Virus record (IMG/VR): IMGVR_UViG_3300020193_000041
Location: 1 to 43,285 of that record
Direction: 5' to 3' (one strand)
DNA length: 43,285 bases
DNA from: a virus
In this document: in pieces, positions 33,142-42,548 of the stretch
Layout: each line of letters starts with the position of its first letter
Numbering within the stretch: the stretch's first letter is position 1
Position numbers and translations under genes: made by a program
The notes under the pieces: model-generated
The model's input: the letters and a program-made list of their open reading frames with translations, nothing else
Told to the model about the DNA's origin: nothing
Database searches by the model: none

Positions 33142-34036
33142 CTTTCGTGACGTCCTTGACGCATTAGGCGTGGACGTTCGGCGTGAGTCTGGTAACGAGA
33201 TTATTGCTTGCTGTCCAGTCCACGAAAAACGCACTGGCAAACCAGACAACTCCCCATCATGGTCAATGAACGCAAGCACTGGTTTGTGGCTGTGTCATTC
33301 GTGCGGGGCACGGGGCAACCTTCCTCAATTGATTGCCGAAGTAACAGGAAGTTACGAGTCGGTATCAAGCGTTTACAATTTGTTGCTTAACACGGGCTTG
33401 GAGCAATTGATAAAACCAAAGGTCATCAAAGACACAACCACAGCGGATTGGAAGTTGTACATGTCGTACGACCAACCACCGTATGAAGAACTATTGAAAC
33501 GCCGAATCAAAGTCCCCGTTGCTAACAAATATGGCATTCGTTGGGCTACGCATCGTAAGGCATGGATTATTCCTATCATTTCACCAAGTGGTGATTTGAT
33601 GGGCTGGCAAGAGAAGTCACCACATGGCGTGCTCAACCAGCCGACTGGGGTTAGTAAATCAGAAACGTTGTTTGGCATTGATAGGTTCTCCTCACGGGTA
33701 GGCATTTTGGTGGAATCACCGCTGGACGTGGCTAGGTTTTCATCGTCGTTCAACGGCATCCAATGCCTTGCTAGTTTTGGGGTACAGGTGAGCAATAAAC
33801 AGTTACAGTTGTTGGAATCATCGTGCGATGCCCTTATTGTGGCACTGGACAACGATGAGGCAGGAATTACTGTTGGTAAGAAACTAATGACTGTTTTACC
33901 ATCGTTCAGGTACGGTGTAAAATGGATGAAGTATTCTCATACCAAAGCCAAAGACATTGGAGAGATGGACGATTCAGAATTAGCGGTTGCCGTGAAGCAA
34001 GCAACTGCTTTACCATGGTGGATTGATGACGTTTAA
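33113..34036 (+). CDS. DNA primase (zinc-binding plus TOPRIM)
   Basis: The protein has 307 residues. The N-terminal zinc finger is CCPVH (C34, H37) and CHSCG (C61, C64). The catalytic TOPRIM domain is visible as VGILVESPLDVARF (E201, D205) and ALDNDEAG (D246, D248). It is shorter than DnaG and has no C-terminal helicase-binding domain that I can see. It makes RNA primers for polymerase. GGAGG at 33099-33103 supports the ATG at 33113. It overlaps the helicase gene by 29 bases. Confidence 0.92.
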   Translation: MMTKTTGITNFRDVLDALGVDVRRESGNEIIACCPVHEKRTGKPDNSPSWSMNASTGLWLCHSCGARGNLPQLIAEVTGSYESVSSVYNLLLNTGLEQLIKPKVIKDTTTADWKLYMSYDQPPYEELLKRRIKVPVANKYGIRWATHRKAWIIPIISPSGDLMGWQEKSPHGVLNQPTGVSKSETLFGIDRFSSRVGILVESPLDVARFSSSFNGIQCLASFGVQVSNKQLQLLESSCDALIVALDNDEAGITVGKKLMTVLPSFRYGVKWMKYSHTKAKDIGEMDDSELAVAVKQATALPWWIDDV

Positions 34037-35573
34037 AGGAACACTGTACCCGTTTCAAGAAGAGGCACGGGAGAAGATGATTGACCGTGGTCGTATGCTT
34101 CTTGCCGTTGTCATGGGTGGAGGAAAAACAGTTATCACACTTAATACGTTAGAACAGTTGTTTAAAACTGACGAGGTTTCTCGTGTTATTGTTGTGGTGC
34201 CAGCCGCCATTAAATACCAATGGTTGCGTGAGATTAGAAAGTTCACTAATTCACGTGCAGTCGTCATTGACGGCAACGTCAAGGCACGAGAAACCCTGTG
34301 GCGCTCAGCCCTTCGTGCAAAATACGTTGTTGTCAACCCTGAAACTTTGATTAATGATGTTCACTTGTTTAATTCACTTAGGTTTGAAGCAATGGTCATT
34401 GATGAAGCCACCATGATTAAATCGCCTCGTGCCAAACGGTCACGTCTGCTAAAAAAACTAGGAAAGAAATGTCAATATCGTTTTGCACTTACAGGACAAC
34501 CAATTGAAAACAAACCAGAAGAGTTATTTTCCATTATGGAATTTGTAGACGCAAACGTGCTCGGCAAGTTTGACGTGTTTGACAAAACGTTTATTGTTCG
34601 GGATAAGTATGGGAGGCCGACAAGGTATCGCAATTTAAACTTGCTTACCAAATCAATGGAAAAGGCAATGGTTCGCAAAAATAGGAAAGACATTGAGGAC
34701 CAATTGCCCAAGGTCATTTCAACGGTCATTCCCATTCAGTTTGACTACAATGGAGCACAGGCGTATACAAACATTGCAAATGACTTGTTGGCACAGATAA
34801 AGAACGCCTTGAACATGTACGGCAAGGGGTTTGACCTGTGGACGCACTATCACGGCAACCCCGCAGCCAACCAAGCACAAGGGAAAATTATGTCACGTCT
34901 TACCGTGTTACGTATGCTGTGCGACAACCCAATGCTCGTGGACATTTCGGCAACGCAATACACAGATACCAACGCCGATGCAGGAAGTAAGTATGCCAAA
35001 GAGGTAATGGACATGCAATGGCTGACCAAACCGTTTATTACTCCAAAAATGGATGCAATTATTGAGTACATTACTGATATCTTAAGCGAAGACATAAATA
35101 ACAAGGTTGTACTTTTTTCGTTCTTTAAAAGTAATTTAAAGTTGTTGGCTGAGCGTACAAAAAACATAACATCGTGTGTACTATTTACTGGCGACATGGA
35201 TGCATCAGAAAAGGACGCAGCAAAACAAAAGTTTTCTACCGACCCCAAAACCCGCCTGTTCCTGTCATCGGATGCTGGTGGCTACGGTGCAGACCTGCCG
35301 CAAGCCAACTACCTCATTTCCTACGACCTGCCATGGAGTGCTGGAAAGTTGGACCAACGGGAAGCCCGTATTAGTCGTTTATCTTCGCAACACCCCCATG
35401 TTACGATAGCATCTTTTGTTATGAAAGGGAGCATTGAGGAACGTCAGTACGAAATGCTTCAACAAAAAAGAGGCATCAACGAAGCGTTCATTGACAAGGG
35501 TTACGATATGCAAGGTAGATTTGAGTTGACGCTGAGTTCACTAACAGAATTTTTACAACACTCGGAGGTGTGA
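34026..35573 (+). CDS. SNF2-family helicase
   Basis: The protein has 515 residues from the ATG at 34026. It carries superfamily 2 motifs: MGGGKTVITLNTL holds motif I, IVVVPAAIKYQWLREI holds motif Ia, VIDEATMIKSP holds motif II (D-E-A-T), and ALTGQPIENKPEELFSIM holds motif III with the SNF2-like LTGTP pattern. Motif V is seen as FLSSDAGGYGADLPQANYLI and motif VI as Q-R-E-A-R-I-S-R-L. Such phage helicases may remodel protein-DNA complexes or assist recombination. A five-base spacer (35565-35569) after GGAGG leads to the next gene. Confidence 0.9.
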   Translation: MTFKGTLYPFQEEAREKMIDRGRMLLAVVMGGGKTVITLNTLEQLFKTDEVSRVIVVVPAAIKYQWLREIRKFTNSRAVVIDGNVKARETLWRSALRAKYVVVNPETLINDVHLFNSLRFEAMVIDEATMIKSPRAKRSRLLKKLGKKCQYRFALTGQPIENKPEELFSIMEFVDANVLGKFDVFDKTFIVRDKYGRPTRYRNLNLLTKSMEKAMVRKNRKDIEDQLPKVISTVIPIQFDYNGAQAYTNIANDLLAQIKNALNMYGKGFDLWTHYHGNPAANQAQGKIMSRLTVLRMLCDNPMLVDISATQYTDTNADAGSKYAKEVMDMQWLTKPFITPKMDAIIEYITDILSEDINNKVVLFSFFKSNLKLLAERTKNITSCVLFTGDMDASEKDAAKQKFSTDPKTRLFLSSDAGGYGADLPQANYLISYDLPWSAGKLDQREARISRLSSQHPHVTIASFVMKGSIEERQYEMLQQKRGINEAFIDKGYDMQGRFELTLSSLTEFLQHSEV

Positions 35574-35574
35574 A

Positions 35575-35970
35575 ATGTCAGAACAGTTTGATGAAGTGTA
35601 CTATACAAAGATGGTGGAAGAGTTTGTCTCGCAGAAGAAACTGCTTAGTCAACTTGAGGTAAGGGTGGACAAACTTAAGAAAGAACTGAGCAACGTTGTT
35701 GAACAGCACGGAACTATTGATGACAGTGGGCATGTATGGCTCAACGTTGGTGGACACGAACTCAAGCGTGAGCGTCGTGTAAGCAAAACGTTCAATGTCG
35801 CTACCGCAGAAGAATGGGCAAAGGAAAATGGTTTGTGGGATGACGTCAAGGAAGTTGTGGAACGTTTGAGCGAAGACAAGTTGCTTGCCGTTGCGTGGAA
35901 TGATAAGTCCTTGTTGCCTATCGTGCAGAGTTTTTATGTAGAGAAAGAAATATGGGCGTTTAAGGCGTGA
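35575..35970 (+). CDS. Coiled-coil protein in replication operon
   Basis: The protein has 131 residues with a strong ribosome site GGAGGTG (35565-35571). A coiled coil at about 12-45 (SQKKLLSQLEVRVDKLKKEL) is followed by a beta-alpha region (DDSGHVWLNVGGHELKRERR) and a helical end. It resembles small phage proteins often found beside recombination or ssDNA-handling genes, but I cannot name a family. It overlaps the next gene by four bases. Confidence 0.6.
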   Translation: MSEQFDEVYYTKMVEEFVSQKKLLSQLEVRVDKLKKELSNVVEQHGTIDDSGHVWLNVGGHELKRERRVSKTFNVATAEEWAKENGLWDDVKEVVERLSEDKLLAVAWNDKSLLPIVQSFYVEKEIWAFKA

Positions 35971-36395
35971 AAGACCCGTTGTATCGCTTTAATGAACTTT
36001 TAGATTTCCCTGGTGGGCGAACGCCAAAAAACAGGGAAAAGAGGAATATTGCTATTGCAGAAGACCGCTTTAATGGTGTCAAGCCAAAGAATTATATTAT
36101 TAACGGACAAACGGTACAGATGTTCACTATCGGTCAACTCGCCGTAGCACTGAAAAAACGACCATCAACGTTGAGAGTGTGGGAACATCGGGGCTGGCTT
36201 CCCAAAGCCAAGTACCGAACGCCCAAACCCAACAAACAGCAACTTCCAGGAAAACCTTCAAAAGGTAGGAGGCTTTACAGCCTAGAGCAGGTAGAGTTCC
36301 TAGTGGAAGCAATAGACCGTTTCAAGATACATGACATTCACAATGCAGATTGGAATGGTTTCCGTAAACATATAAAAGAGCAATGGCCTCACTAG
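35967..36395 (+). CDS. MerR-like HTH DNA-binding protein
   Basis: The protein has 142 residues with a GTG start. The segment MFTIGQLAVALKKRPSTLRV, then WEHRGWLPKAKYR (about 52-84), followed by GRRLYSLEQVEFL, is the MerR-type winged-helix signature. No metal-binding cysteines or long dimerisation coil follow, so it is not a classical effector-sensing MerR. It may regulate transcription or assist replication. It is coupled to the upstream gene (GTGA). Confidence 0.75.
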   Translation: MKDPLYRFNELLDFPGGRTPKNREKRNIAIAEDRFNGVKPKNYIINGQTVQMFTIGQLAVALKKRPSTLRVWEHRGWLPKAKYRTPKPNKQQLPGKPSKGRRLYSLEQVEFLVEAIDRFKIHDIHNADWNGFRKHIKEQWPH

Positions 36396-36416
36396 ACACA
36401 CAAAGGAAAAAAGAAC

Positions 36417-37094
36417 ATGCCAAGAAAATATGACGTAGATGAAATGACACCCAACACGGAGAAAGATTCTCCGTTTCCAGATGCCCCTGTTGTTGCTGTA
36501 GCCGAACGCAAACTCCTGCGTGGCGGTTGGCAACAAGTTGATGCACTCAAGAGCGCCGACTCCAACTACGCACAGCGCCTCAAGGTCAGCGAGGAAGTAC
36601 AAGTCATCAAGTTCATTGAGGACGAGCCGTACGCCGCATGGCACCAGCATTGGGTTGAGCGTGACGGACAGAAGTCGTTCGTCTGCATCCGTGAATTGGA
36701 AGAGCGTGGCTGCCCGATTTGTGAACTTGGTAATCGTCCCTCACAGCGTGTGGCGTTCAACGTCCTGCTGATGAGCGTCGGTGGACCCTCCGTACTGCGT
36801 TCGTTAGAAATTGGACCACGTGTCGTTGACCAACTCCGCAATCTGAACAAGGCTCCACAGACTGGTCCGTTGACCAAGCACTACTGGGCAATTAGCCGCA
36901 CTGGTAAGGGCGCAACGACGTCGTACAACTTGCAGGCTATTCGTGAGCGTGACATTGCCGAAGAATGGAAGATTGAACCATTGTCCGAAATCATTTTTGC
37001 CAAACACAGGGAAGAGAAGTACGATTCGTCTATCATTAAGGTTCCGACGTACGCTGAACTGCTGGCAATTGCTTCAGAAGACCTTGGTAAATAA
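36417..37094 (+). CDS. Single-stranded DNA-binding protein, gp32-like
   Basis: The protein has 225 residues. Residues about 60-125 look like an OB fold with a zinc site: QVIKFIEDEPYAAWHQHWVE, KSFVCIRELEERGCPICELG, VAFNVLLMSV; Cys at CPIC plus an upstream Cys or His could bind zinc. Such proteins in other phages are annotated as gp32-like ssDNA-binding. The N-terminus is acidic and disordered. Codon use is C-rich, like the capsid gene, which fits the high abundance of an SSB. It lies directly before the polymerase gene. Confidence 0.72.
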   Translation: MPRKYDVDEMTPNTEKDSPFPDAPVVAVAERKLLRGGWQQVDALKSADSNYAQRLKVSEEVQVIKFIEDEPYAAWHQHWVERDGQKSFVCIRELEERGCPICELGNRPSQRVAFNVLLMSVGGPSVLRSLEIGPRVVDQLRNLNKAPQTGPLTKHYWAISRTGKGATTSYNLQAIRERDIAEEWKIEPLSEIIFAKHREEKYDSSIIKVPTYAELLAIASEDLGK

Positions 37095-37097
37095 CCG

Positions 37098-39158
37098 ATG
37101 GGGAGTTCAATTCCTCCCGTCGTAACCACTCTCCAAGAACTGGATGAGTTGATTGAAGTAGTTCGTGGGGTTGGGGCATTTGCCTTTGACGTGGAAACAC
37201 AAACCACGTTGGAGCATCACCCTGACCTTATGGAATACTTGGAAAAGGATTTCCAAGAGCATATCAAGGGTTTAAAAAATAAGAATCCTGACATACTTCA
37301 ACGAGCACACGATAACCTTACCGAACAGTATTTAAAAAACACTGCTGTCAATCCGTTACGTAACGAAGTCTTTTGGATAGGCATTGCCACCAACGGCAGG
37401 TCGTGGGCAATTCCGATGGGACACCGAATCGGAATAATCGTAGAAAAAGAAGAAGTGGGTGACGGTAGTACGGTTCCCCCTACTGGCTTTCGTAAGGTGC
37501 TGAAAAACGGTCAAGAGTCAATGGCTAAGGCTCGTTACGTAAAGCCTGCCGTGTACAAAGAACCACCCAAGCAGTTGTCACGAAGCGAGGTCTTTGAGCG
37601 TCTGCGTCCACTTTTCTTCAGCGACTTTGTAAAGATTGGACATAACGTCAAGTTTGATGCTCGGTCAATTTCAAAGTATTACGGTGAGGTACCACCAGGA
37701 CCGTACGTTGACACGATGATTACCCAACACATCGTGAACGAAAGCCTTTCCAATTACTCATTGGAAACGCTGATTGAGACCAATTACGGGGGTCATAAGG
37801 CTTACGAGAATGGCGGCAAGTTAGGTAAAACCGTTTCAACCACTCCGTTTGACGCCACCGCTCTGTACGTACATAGGGACTCACGTTGGACATGGTTGTT
37901 GTACAAACGATTGCTTAAAAAGGTTAATGCCCACGCTGACCTTACCAAAGTATTGGAACTTGACAACCACGTGTTGGAAGTATTGATGCACATTGAGAAC
38001 GAGGGGATTCCCGTAGACGCCACCAACCTGTCGGCGTTGAGCACTGAGTTGGACAAGGAGATGCAGGACACTCTTAATTCCATTCTTTCGTATGCCCCAG
38101 TTGGTTTTAATCCTGATTCCAACAAACATAAACAGACGTTATTGTTTTCCAAGAAGTCTGAAGGCGGTCTTGGACTAAAGCCATACAAGATGACGGGGAA
38201 GGGAGCACCATCGGTTGACGAAGAGTCTTTAAAGAGTATAAAAAACAAACATCCCGTTGTTCCAATGCTGCTGTCTTGGGCGGAGTTACAAAAATTAAAG
38301 AGCACGTATGTAGACGGTTTGTTGCCCAAGTTGTACAAGGGTCGGCTCCACCCATCGTTCCACCTGCACAGAACAACCACTGGTCGTTTGTCGTCGTCAG
38401 ACCCAAACCTCCAAAACATTCCACGAACATCAAACATCCGTAAGTTGTTCGTAGCCGATGGAACCAACGTTCTTCTGGTTGCCGACTACGACCAGATTGA
38501 ACTACGTATTATGGCGATGTTTAGTCAAGACAGCATATTGCTTCATACGTTTTCCAACGATGAGGACATTCACACGGCAACGGCATCTGCGGTGTTCAAG
38601 AAGAATCCAAAGGATGTAACTTCGGAAGAACGTCAAATTGGAAAAGGTGTTAACTTTTTAACCGCATACGGGGGAGGTTCAATTAAACTTGCCCGTGTCA
38701 CTGGCATTTCTGAAAATGATGCACAGGAAATCCTCAGAAGTTATTACAGGACGTTTTCCGAACTCACGGAATGGAAACATACCCTTGTAGAGAAAGCCCG
38801 CAAAGACGGTTACGTCAGTACGCTGTACGGGCGTCGGCGTCGTCTTCCAGACCTGCGTTCACCTAATAAAGAACTGCGGGCACGTGCAGAGCGTCAGGCA
38901 GTGAACGCCACCGTGCAGGGAACAGCCGCCGACCTTTGTAAACAAGCAATGGTTAATGTTTACCACGCCATGAAGGATACGAGTGTAAAATTGGTAGTAC
39001 AAGTACACGACGAACTTGTGGCTACTGTAAAACAAGATGAGGCACTAACGATAATCAAGCCGTTCCTAGAAGCAATGGGAGACGGCAGAGTTTTAGACAA
39101 GGTTCCCATCAAAGTTTCGCACCGCTTTGCAAAGAGTTGGGCGGAGGCAAAGGATTAA
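37098..39158 (+). CDS. DNA polymerase I-type (PolA) with 3'-5' exonuclease
   Basis: The protein has 686 residues. The exonuclease domain shows FDVETQTT (D31, E33), IGHNVKFDARS and the later YVDTMITQHIVNE. The polymerase domain shows RTTTGRLSSSDPNLQNIP, motif A VADYDQIELRIMAMFS, motif B ERQIGKGVNFLTAYGG and motif C VQVHDELV. Motif A has Asp where many enzymes have Ser (DYSQIELR). There is no 5'-3' exonuclease. It is the likely replicative polymerase. It starts three bases after the SSB stop. Confidence 0.95.
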   Translation: MGSSIPPVVTTLQELDELIEVVRGVGAFAFDVETQTTLEHHPDLMEYLEKDFQEHIKGLKNKNPDILQRAHDNLTEQYLKNTAVNPLRNEVFWIGIATNGRSWAIPMGHRIGIIVEKEEVGDGSTVPPTGFRKVLKNGQESMAKARYVKPAVYKEPPKQLSRSEVFERLRPLFFSDFVKIGHNVKFDARSISKYYGEVPPGPYVDTMITQHIVNESLSNYSLETLIETNYGGHKAYENGGKLGKTVSTTPFDATALYVHRDSRWTWLLYKRLLKKVNAHADLTKVLELDNHVLEVLMHIENEGIPVDATNLSALSTELDKEMQDTLNSILSYAPVGFNPDSNKHKQTLLFSKKSEGGLGLKPYKMTGKGAPSVDEESLKSIKNKHPVVPMLLSWAELQKLKSTYVDGLLPKLYKGRLHPSFHLHRTTTGRLSSSDPNLQNIPRTSNIRKLFVADGTNVLLVADYDQIELRIMAMFSQDSILLHTFSNDEDIHTATASAVFKKNPKDVTSEERQIGKGVNFLTAYGGGSIKLARVTGISENDAQEILRSYYRTFSELTEWKHTLVEKARKDGYVSTLYGRRRRLPDLRSPNKELRARAERQAVNATVQGTAADLCKQAMVNVYHAMKDTSVKLVVQVHDELVATVKQDEALTIIKPFLEAMGDGRVLDKVPIKVSHRFAKSWAEAKD

Positions 39159-39160
39159 AT

Positions 39161-39529
39161 ATGGAAAGCACGATTGCAGATAAAAGACTGTTTTATTTGA
39201 TGTTGTCAATTGCCCAAGGACAAATGTTTGCCAACTTTATGGGATTCTCAACACCGTCAAAGGACGTTGCCGATGCCGAAACCTTTGACATTGCAAGTCG
39301 GTGGGCACTATTCGTTAATCAAGGCATTGCTGACAACACTCAAGAATCTGCGGAATGGATGCTTGATTTATTGGAAAAGAGCGATAAACTAGGCACTCCA
39401 AAAGAAGACCTGATTCCTGTTCTTGCCGCCTATGGCTTGGCGCTAATCAACAGGCTTCTGGAAAGCGGAAATATATCTATTGTAATTGATGAGAAAACTT
39501 TGGAAGAATGGACTAAAGAAGATGAGTGA
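39161..39529 (+). CDS. Helical hypothetical protein
   Basis: The protein has 122 residues from the ATG at 39161 (AAAGGA at 39149-39154). It is almost wholly helical: RLFYLMLSIAQGQMFANFMG, FDIASRWALFVNQGIADNTQ, LIPVLAAYGLALINRLLESG. There is no transmembrane segment of full length and no known motif. It lies between polymerase and a zinc-ribbon gene and overlaps the latter by 8 bases. Confidence 0.6.
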   Translation: MESTIADKRLFYLMLSIAQGQMFANFMGFSTPSKDVADAETFDIASRWALFVNQGIADNTQESAEWMLDLLEKSDKLGTPKEDLIPVLAAYGLALINRLLESGNISIVIDEKTLEEWTKEDE

Positions 39530-39890
39530 TTGGTGGTCTAAAAAGTTAAACGGTGAGAAATCCGCCCCGCAACTAATGTACCCAAATCCAGCGACATACA
39601 GTAACAGACCGCTTCCATCACAACAGCCAGCGCCACGGGCGCCTGTTGAGAATATTGCCGCAGATGCACAAATCGGTATGGGAACCGCTATACGTATTTG
39701 GAAAGGTGGAGAAGCAATGAAACGTGATGGACATTTAATTTGCCCAAATTGCGGTAGTAGGAATGTATTTAGTCGTACTGGTAAAGGTGCAAACAGCATG
39801 ATTCACGGAGCCGCACCAGCACCACATTGTTTTGAATGTGGTTGGAATGGGTTGTATGACCAAGCATCGCAGGTAAACTGGGTTGCATAA
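39522..39890 (+). CDS. Zinc-ribbon protein
   Basis: The protein has 122 residues from the ATG at 39522. The N-terminal 60 residues are Pro/Ala/Asn-rich and probably disordered. A zinc ribbon follows: LICPNCGSRNVFSRTGKG and PHCFECGWNG, i.e. C-x2-C...C-x2-C. It may bind DNA, RNA or RNA polymerase. It lies between a helical protein gene and recA. Confidence 0.68.
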   Translation: MSDWWSKKLNGEKSAPQLMYPNPATYSNRPLPSQQPAPRAPVENIAADAQIGMGTAIRIWKGGEAMKRDGHLICPNCGSRNVFSRTGKGANSMIHGAAPAPHCFECGWNGLYDQASQVNWVA

Positions 39891-39900
39891 GGAGCACAAT
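39890..39900 (+). promoter_or_regulatory. Conserved initiation leader AGGAGCACAAT
   Basis: Directly precedes recA; identical to the copy before the chaperone gene. It confirms the ATG at 39901. Confidence 0.6.
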
Positions 39901-40926
39901 ATGAGAGACTACGAGTCACTGGAATCAATCGTCGCCGCTATTTCTAGGAAGTATGGAGATGATGTACTAATCAAAGGTTCTGAAATTAGGGAAGACGTAC
40001 CACGCATCACTACTGGTATTCTTGCCTTTGACCTGATGCTTGGCGGTGGTTGGCCTCTAAACCAATGGTCAGAAATCATTGGAGAAGAGTCGTCGGGTAA
40101 AACCGCACTGGCATACAAGACCATCGCTGCCAACCAAAAAATCAATCCTAACTTTACCGCATTGTGGATTGCCGCAGAGACGTACGTCCAACAATACGCA
40201 CGAGCCATTGGTGTGGACACTGACCGACTGTGGGTGGTGGAAACCAACATAATGGAACAGGTGTACGACCTTATTATTAAGGCGTTGGATAACCGTGCCG
40301 TTGACATGATTGTCATTGACTCGCTTCCGTCGCTGGTTCCTGGAGACGAGGCTGAGAAAATGATGGAAGACTTCACTGTTGGCTTGGGTGCTCGTTTGAC
40401 TGGTAAGTTCTTTCGCAAGTCATCAAAGGCGCAACGTCGTTCGCTAGTCAACGAGGACAGGGCCTGTACTGGTTTGGTCATCAACCAATGGCGTGAGAAG
40501 ATTGGCGTTATGTGGGGAGACAACCGCACCACACCAGGTGGCAAAGCAAAGAACTTCCATTATTTCAGCCGTATTGAGGTCAAGCGTGACGAATGGCTAA
40601 AGGAAAAAGAAGAAATCATTGGACAAACCATCAAGGCTCGCACCATTAAAAACAAGACTTATCGTCCACAACAAACCGCAGTAGTTGATTTCTACTTCAC
40701 CAGCACGGGTGGCTACCGTCTTGGAGAGTTTGACACCGTTAAGGACGTGGTAAATATCGGCATTGCCGTGGGTCTCATCACACGGGCTGGTCCTTACTAC
40801 TCGTTTGGTGAACAAAAATGGCAAGGTAAAGATGCACTCACTTTTGCTATTCGTGAAAACATTGAATTACAACATACCCTAAAGAACCAAGTATTTGGTT
40901 ATTTCAATTTGACAGTACCAACCTGA
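39901..40926 (+). CDS. recA: RecA/UvsX-like recombinase
   Basis: The protein has 341 residues from the ATG at 39901 with AGGAGCACAAT; in-frame upstream Met codons are not preceded by a ribosome site. Walker A is GEESSGKT (61-68), Walker B is MIVIDSLPSLVP (about 136-147), and L2-like VINQWREKIGVMWGDNRTTP follows. GGKAKNFHYFSRIEVKR is the typical GGxALKFY region. It catalyses strand exchange in recombination-dependent replication and repair. The nuclease genes that follow probably act in the same pathway. Confidence 0.93.
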   Translation: MRDYESLESIVAAISRKYGDDVLIKGSEIREDVPRITTGILAFDLMLGGGWPLNQWSEIIGEESSGKTALAYKTIAANQKINPNFTALWIAAETYVQQYARAIGVDTDRLWVVETNIMEQVYDLIIKALDNRAVDMIVIDSLPSLVPGDEAEKMMEDFTVGLGARLTGKFFRKSSKAQRRSLVNEDRACTGLVINQWREKIGVMWGDNRTTPGGKAKNFHYFSRIEVKRDEWLKEKEEIIGQTIKARTIKNKTYRPQQTAVVDFYFTSTGGYRLGEFDTVKDVVNIGIAVGLITRAGPYYSFGEQKWQGKDALTFAIRENIELQHTLKNQVFGYFNLTVPT

Positions 40927-41282
40927 TGCTTTTTGGAAGCGACGGAGAACGTAAACGACGGCTCAAGAAGTCTCGTAAACAGGAAAAACAGACTGCTGAA
41001 CGTTATAAGGGGAGCAGGAACGCAGGTTCTGGCGCTGGGTGGTTACGTAAGAATGATGTACGAACTAACAGTTTACTGATAGAGAATAAGTTTACTAACA
41101 ACGTTAAACAGTATTCCATTAAGGTAAAGGACATGAGCGAACTACGCAAGCAGGCGTTGATGGAGAACAGAATACCAGTGTTACAGGTTGAGATAGGCGG
41201 GATACACTTTATTACTATGTACGAAGACGATTTTATGGAATACTTCAACGAACAGGAACCATCAATTAAATGGTTGAATTAA
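40926..41282 (+). CDS. PD-(D/E)XK nuclease, resolvase-like
   Basis: The protein has 118 residues, coupled to recA by TGATG. The pattern GSRNAGSGAGWLRKNDVRT then LLIENKFTNN gives the catalytic D44...E53-x-K55, followed by YSIKVKDMSELRKQALMENR and IPVLQVEIGG. This is the layout of small phage Holliday-junction or recombination endonucleases. The N-terminus is strongly basic (KRRLKKSRKQEK). Substrate is not certain. Confidence 0.75.
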   Translation: MLFGSDGERKRRLKKSRKQEKQTAERYKGSRNAGSGAGWLRKNDVRTNSLLIENKFTNNVKQYSIKVKDMSELRKQALMENRIPVLQVEIGGIHFITMYEDDFMEYFNEQEPSIKWLN

Positions 41283-42127
41283 GTAAAGCCGACCTTGCCA
41301 GCATTAAGACGGGCATGAGGGTAAAGGGTCGCCTTATCCCAGTGGTGTTGGCGCAGGCATCTGTGGAAAACAATCAACACAACGAAAAGCGGGATACCAA
41401 ATATTTGCACCCCAGTGATATTTGTAAGCGTGATTGGTGTCCACGCTCTTCCATGTACAAGATGTTTGGTGTGGACGGGGAAATAAAAAAACAGCATGGG
41501 TTTATAACACTAAACATCTTTGCCACTGGTCATATGATTCACAATAAATGGCAGGGTTGGCTTGAGCGTTCTGGTGTCATGAAACAAAGAGAATTGCCCA
41601 TCTTTGACGAAGAGCATCACATTATGGGAACCGCAGATGGGCTGATTGACGATGCTAACGGTCAAGCCATCCTTGAAATCAAGAGCGTGGGGACAGGAAC
41701 CGTTCGTTACGAGAATTATGATTTGTATAAACAGTACGAATCAAAAGAATTAACAGACATAGAACTATTTAAACGAATTCGCCAACCGTTCATTACACAT
41801 CTTCGTCAAATAAACTTGTACATGTACGTGACTGGTATTCATCAAGGCATCATCTTGTACGAATGGAAGGCGACACAAGACTGCAAGGAATTTGAGGTTA
41901 AGTACCAACCTGCTCTCATTCAACACATTCTTGCGGCAGCATCGTTGGTCAAACAACACCTAAAAGACGGTACGTTGATTGACCGACCTGAGTGGGCGTG
42001 GATAAACCATAAAACCTGTAAACAATGTCCGTATCTGGACGTATGCTGGAGGAACGATGTTCATGGAACTAACACAAACAACAAACATAGCAGTGCAGAA
42101 CTTCTTGGAGAAGTTCAATCTTCCTGA
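41270..42127 (+). CDS. Cas4/RecB-type exonuclease
   Basis: The protein has 285 residues. PD-(D/E)XK motifs are GTADGLIDD (D123) and AILEIKSVG (E136, K138). Cysteines C52 and C57 (ICKRDWCPRS) and the C-terminal group in HKTCKQCPYLDVCW would hold an Fe-S cluster as in Cas4 and AddB-type nucleases. No CRISPR array is present, so a phage recombination exonuclease is the better reading. It overlaps both neighbours (13 and 71 bases). Confidence 0.82.
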   Translation: MVELSKADLASIKTGMRVKGRLIPVVLAQASVENNQHNEKRDTKYLHPSDICKRDWCPRSSMYKMFGVDGEIKKQHGFITLNIFATGHMIHNKWQGWLERSGVMKQRELPIFDEEHHIMGTADGLIDDANGQAILEIKSVGTGTVRYENYDLYKQYESKELTDIELFKRIRQPFITHLRQINLYMYVTGIHQGIILYEWKATQDCKEFEVKYQPALIQHILAAASLVKQHLKDGTLIDRPEWAWINHKTCKQCPYLDVCWRNDVHGTNTNNKHSSAELLGEVQSS

Positions 42128-42548
42128 CAGGCCACGTGGCGCCGTGCCCGACATTCCCAGTAACCTTGACGAGTTGTCGGACTCAGACTTGATGGACAAG
42201 TATTCCGAGTTTATGGCGTGGTTGTCGTATTCAAAAACTGAACTTGTTATGGCAGAGATTGACGAGGAACGTTGTGCCAACAACCTTCGGCTCGTAGAAG
42301 CGCAGACCTTGATTGGTCAATGGAGCGGAGAGAAAGGCGACACCGTTACCCTCGCCAAAGCACGCCGTGATGCTAACATACAAGTGCTGGAGACGCAAGA
42401 CAAGCACCTTGGTGCAAGGGCGTATCGCAAATTGGTAGAATCAGTGTTTGAACGATGTGAACGTGGCACTCAAATCCTGTCAAGGGAACTGAGTCGTCGC
42501 ATTAGTACAGCACCACAAGACCGAAGGCTTCATCGCTATCAGCCATGA
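42057..42548 (+). CDS. Helical hypothetical protein
   Basis: The protein has 163 residues. GGAGG at 42048-42052 lies before ATGs at 42057 and 42063, and either could be the start. It overlaps the exonuclease gene by 71 bases, an unusually long overlap here. The middle is a charged helical region (ELVMAEIDEERCANNLRLVE, TLAKARRDANIQVLETQD) with many Arg near the end. It could bind DNA or partner proteins. No family recognised. Confidence 0.65.
   Translation: MFMELTQTTNIAVQNFLEKFNLPDRPRGAVPDIPSNLDELSDSDLMDKYSEFMAWLSYSKTELVMAEIDEERCANNLRLVEAQTLIGQWSGEKGDTVTLAKARRDANIQVLETQDKHLGARAYRKLVESVFERCERGTQILSRELSRRISTAPQDRRLHRYQP

Noticed and set aside
37802-38467. Antisense open frame of 221 codons inside the polymerase gene
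   Set aside because: Opposite to strongly supported PolA motifs; composition is that of a shadow frame.
39909-40544. Antisense open frame of 211 codons inside recA
   Set aside because: Overlaps RecA motifs, no start signal, no family resemblance.
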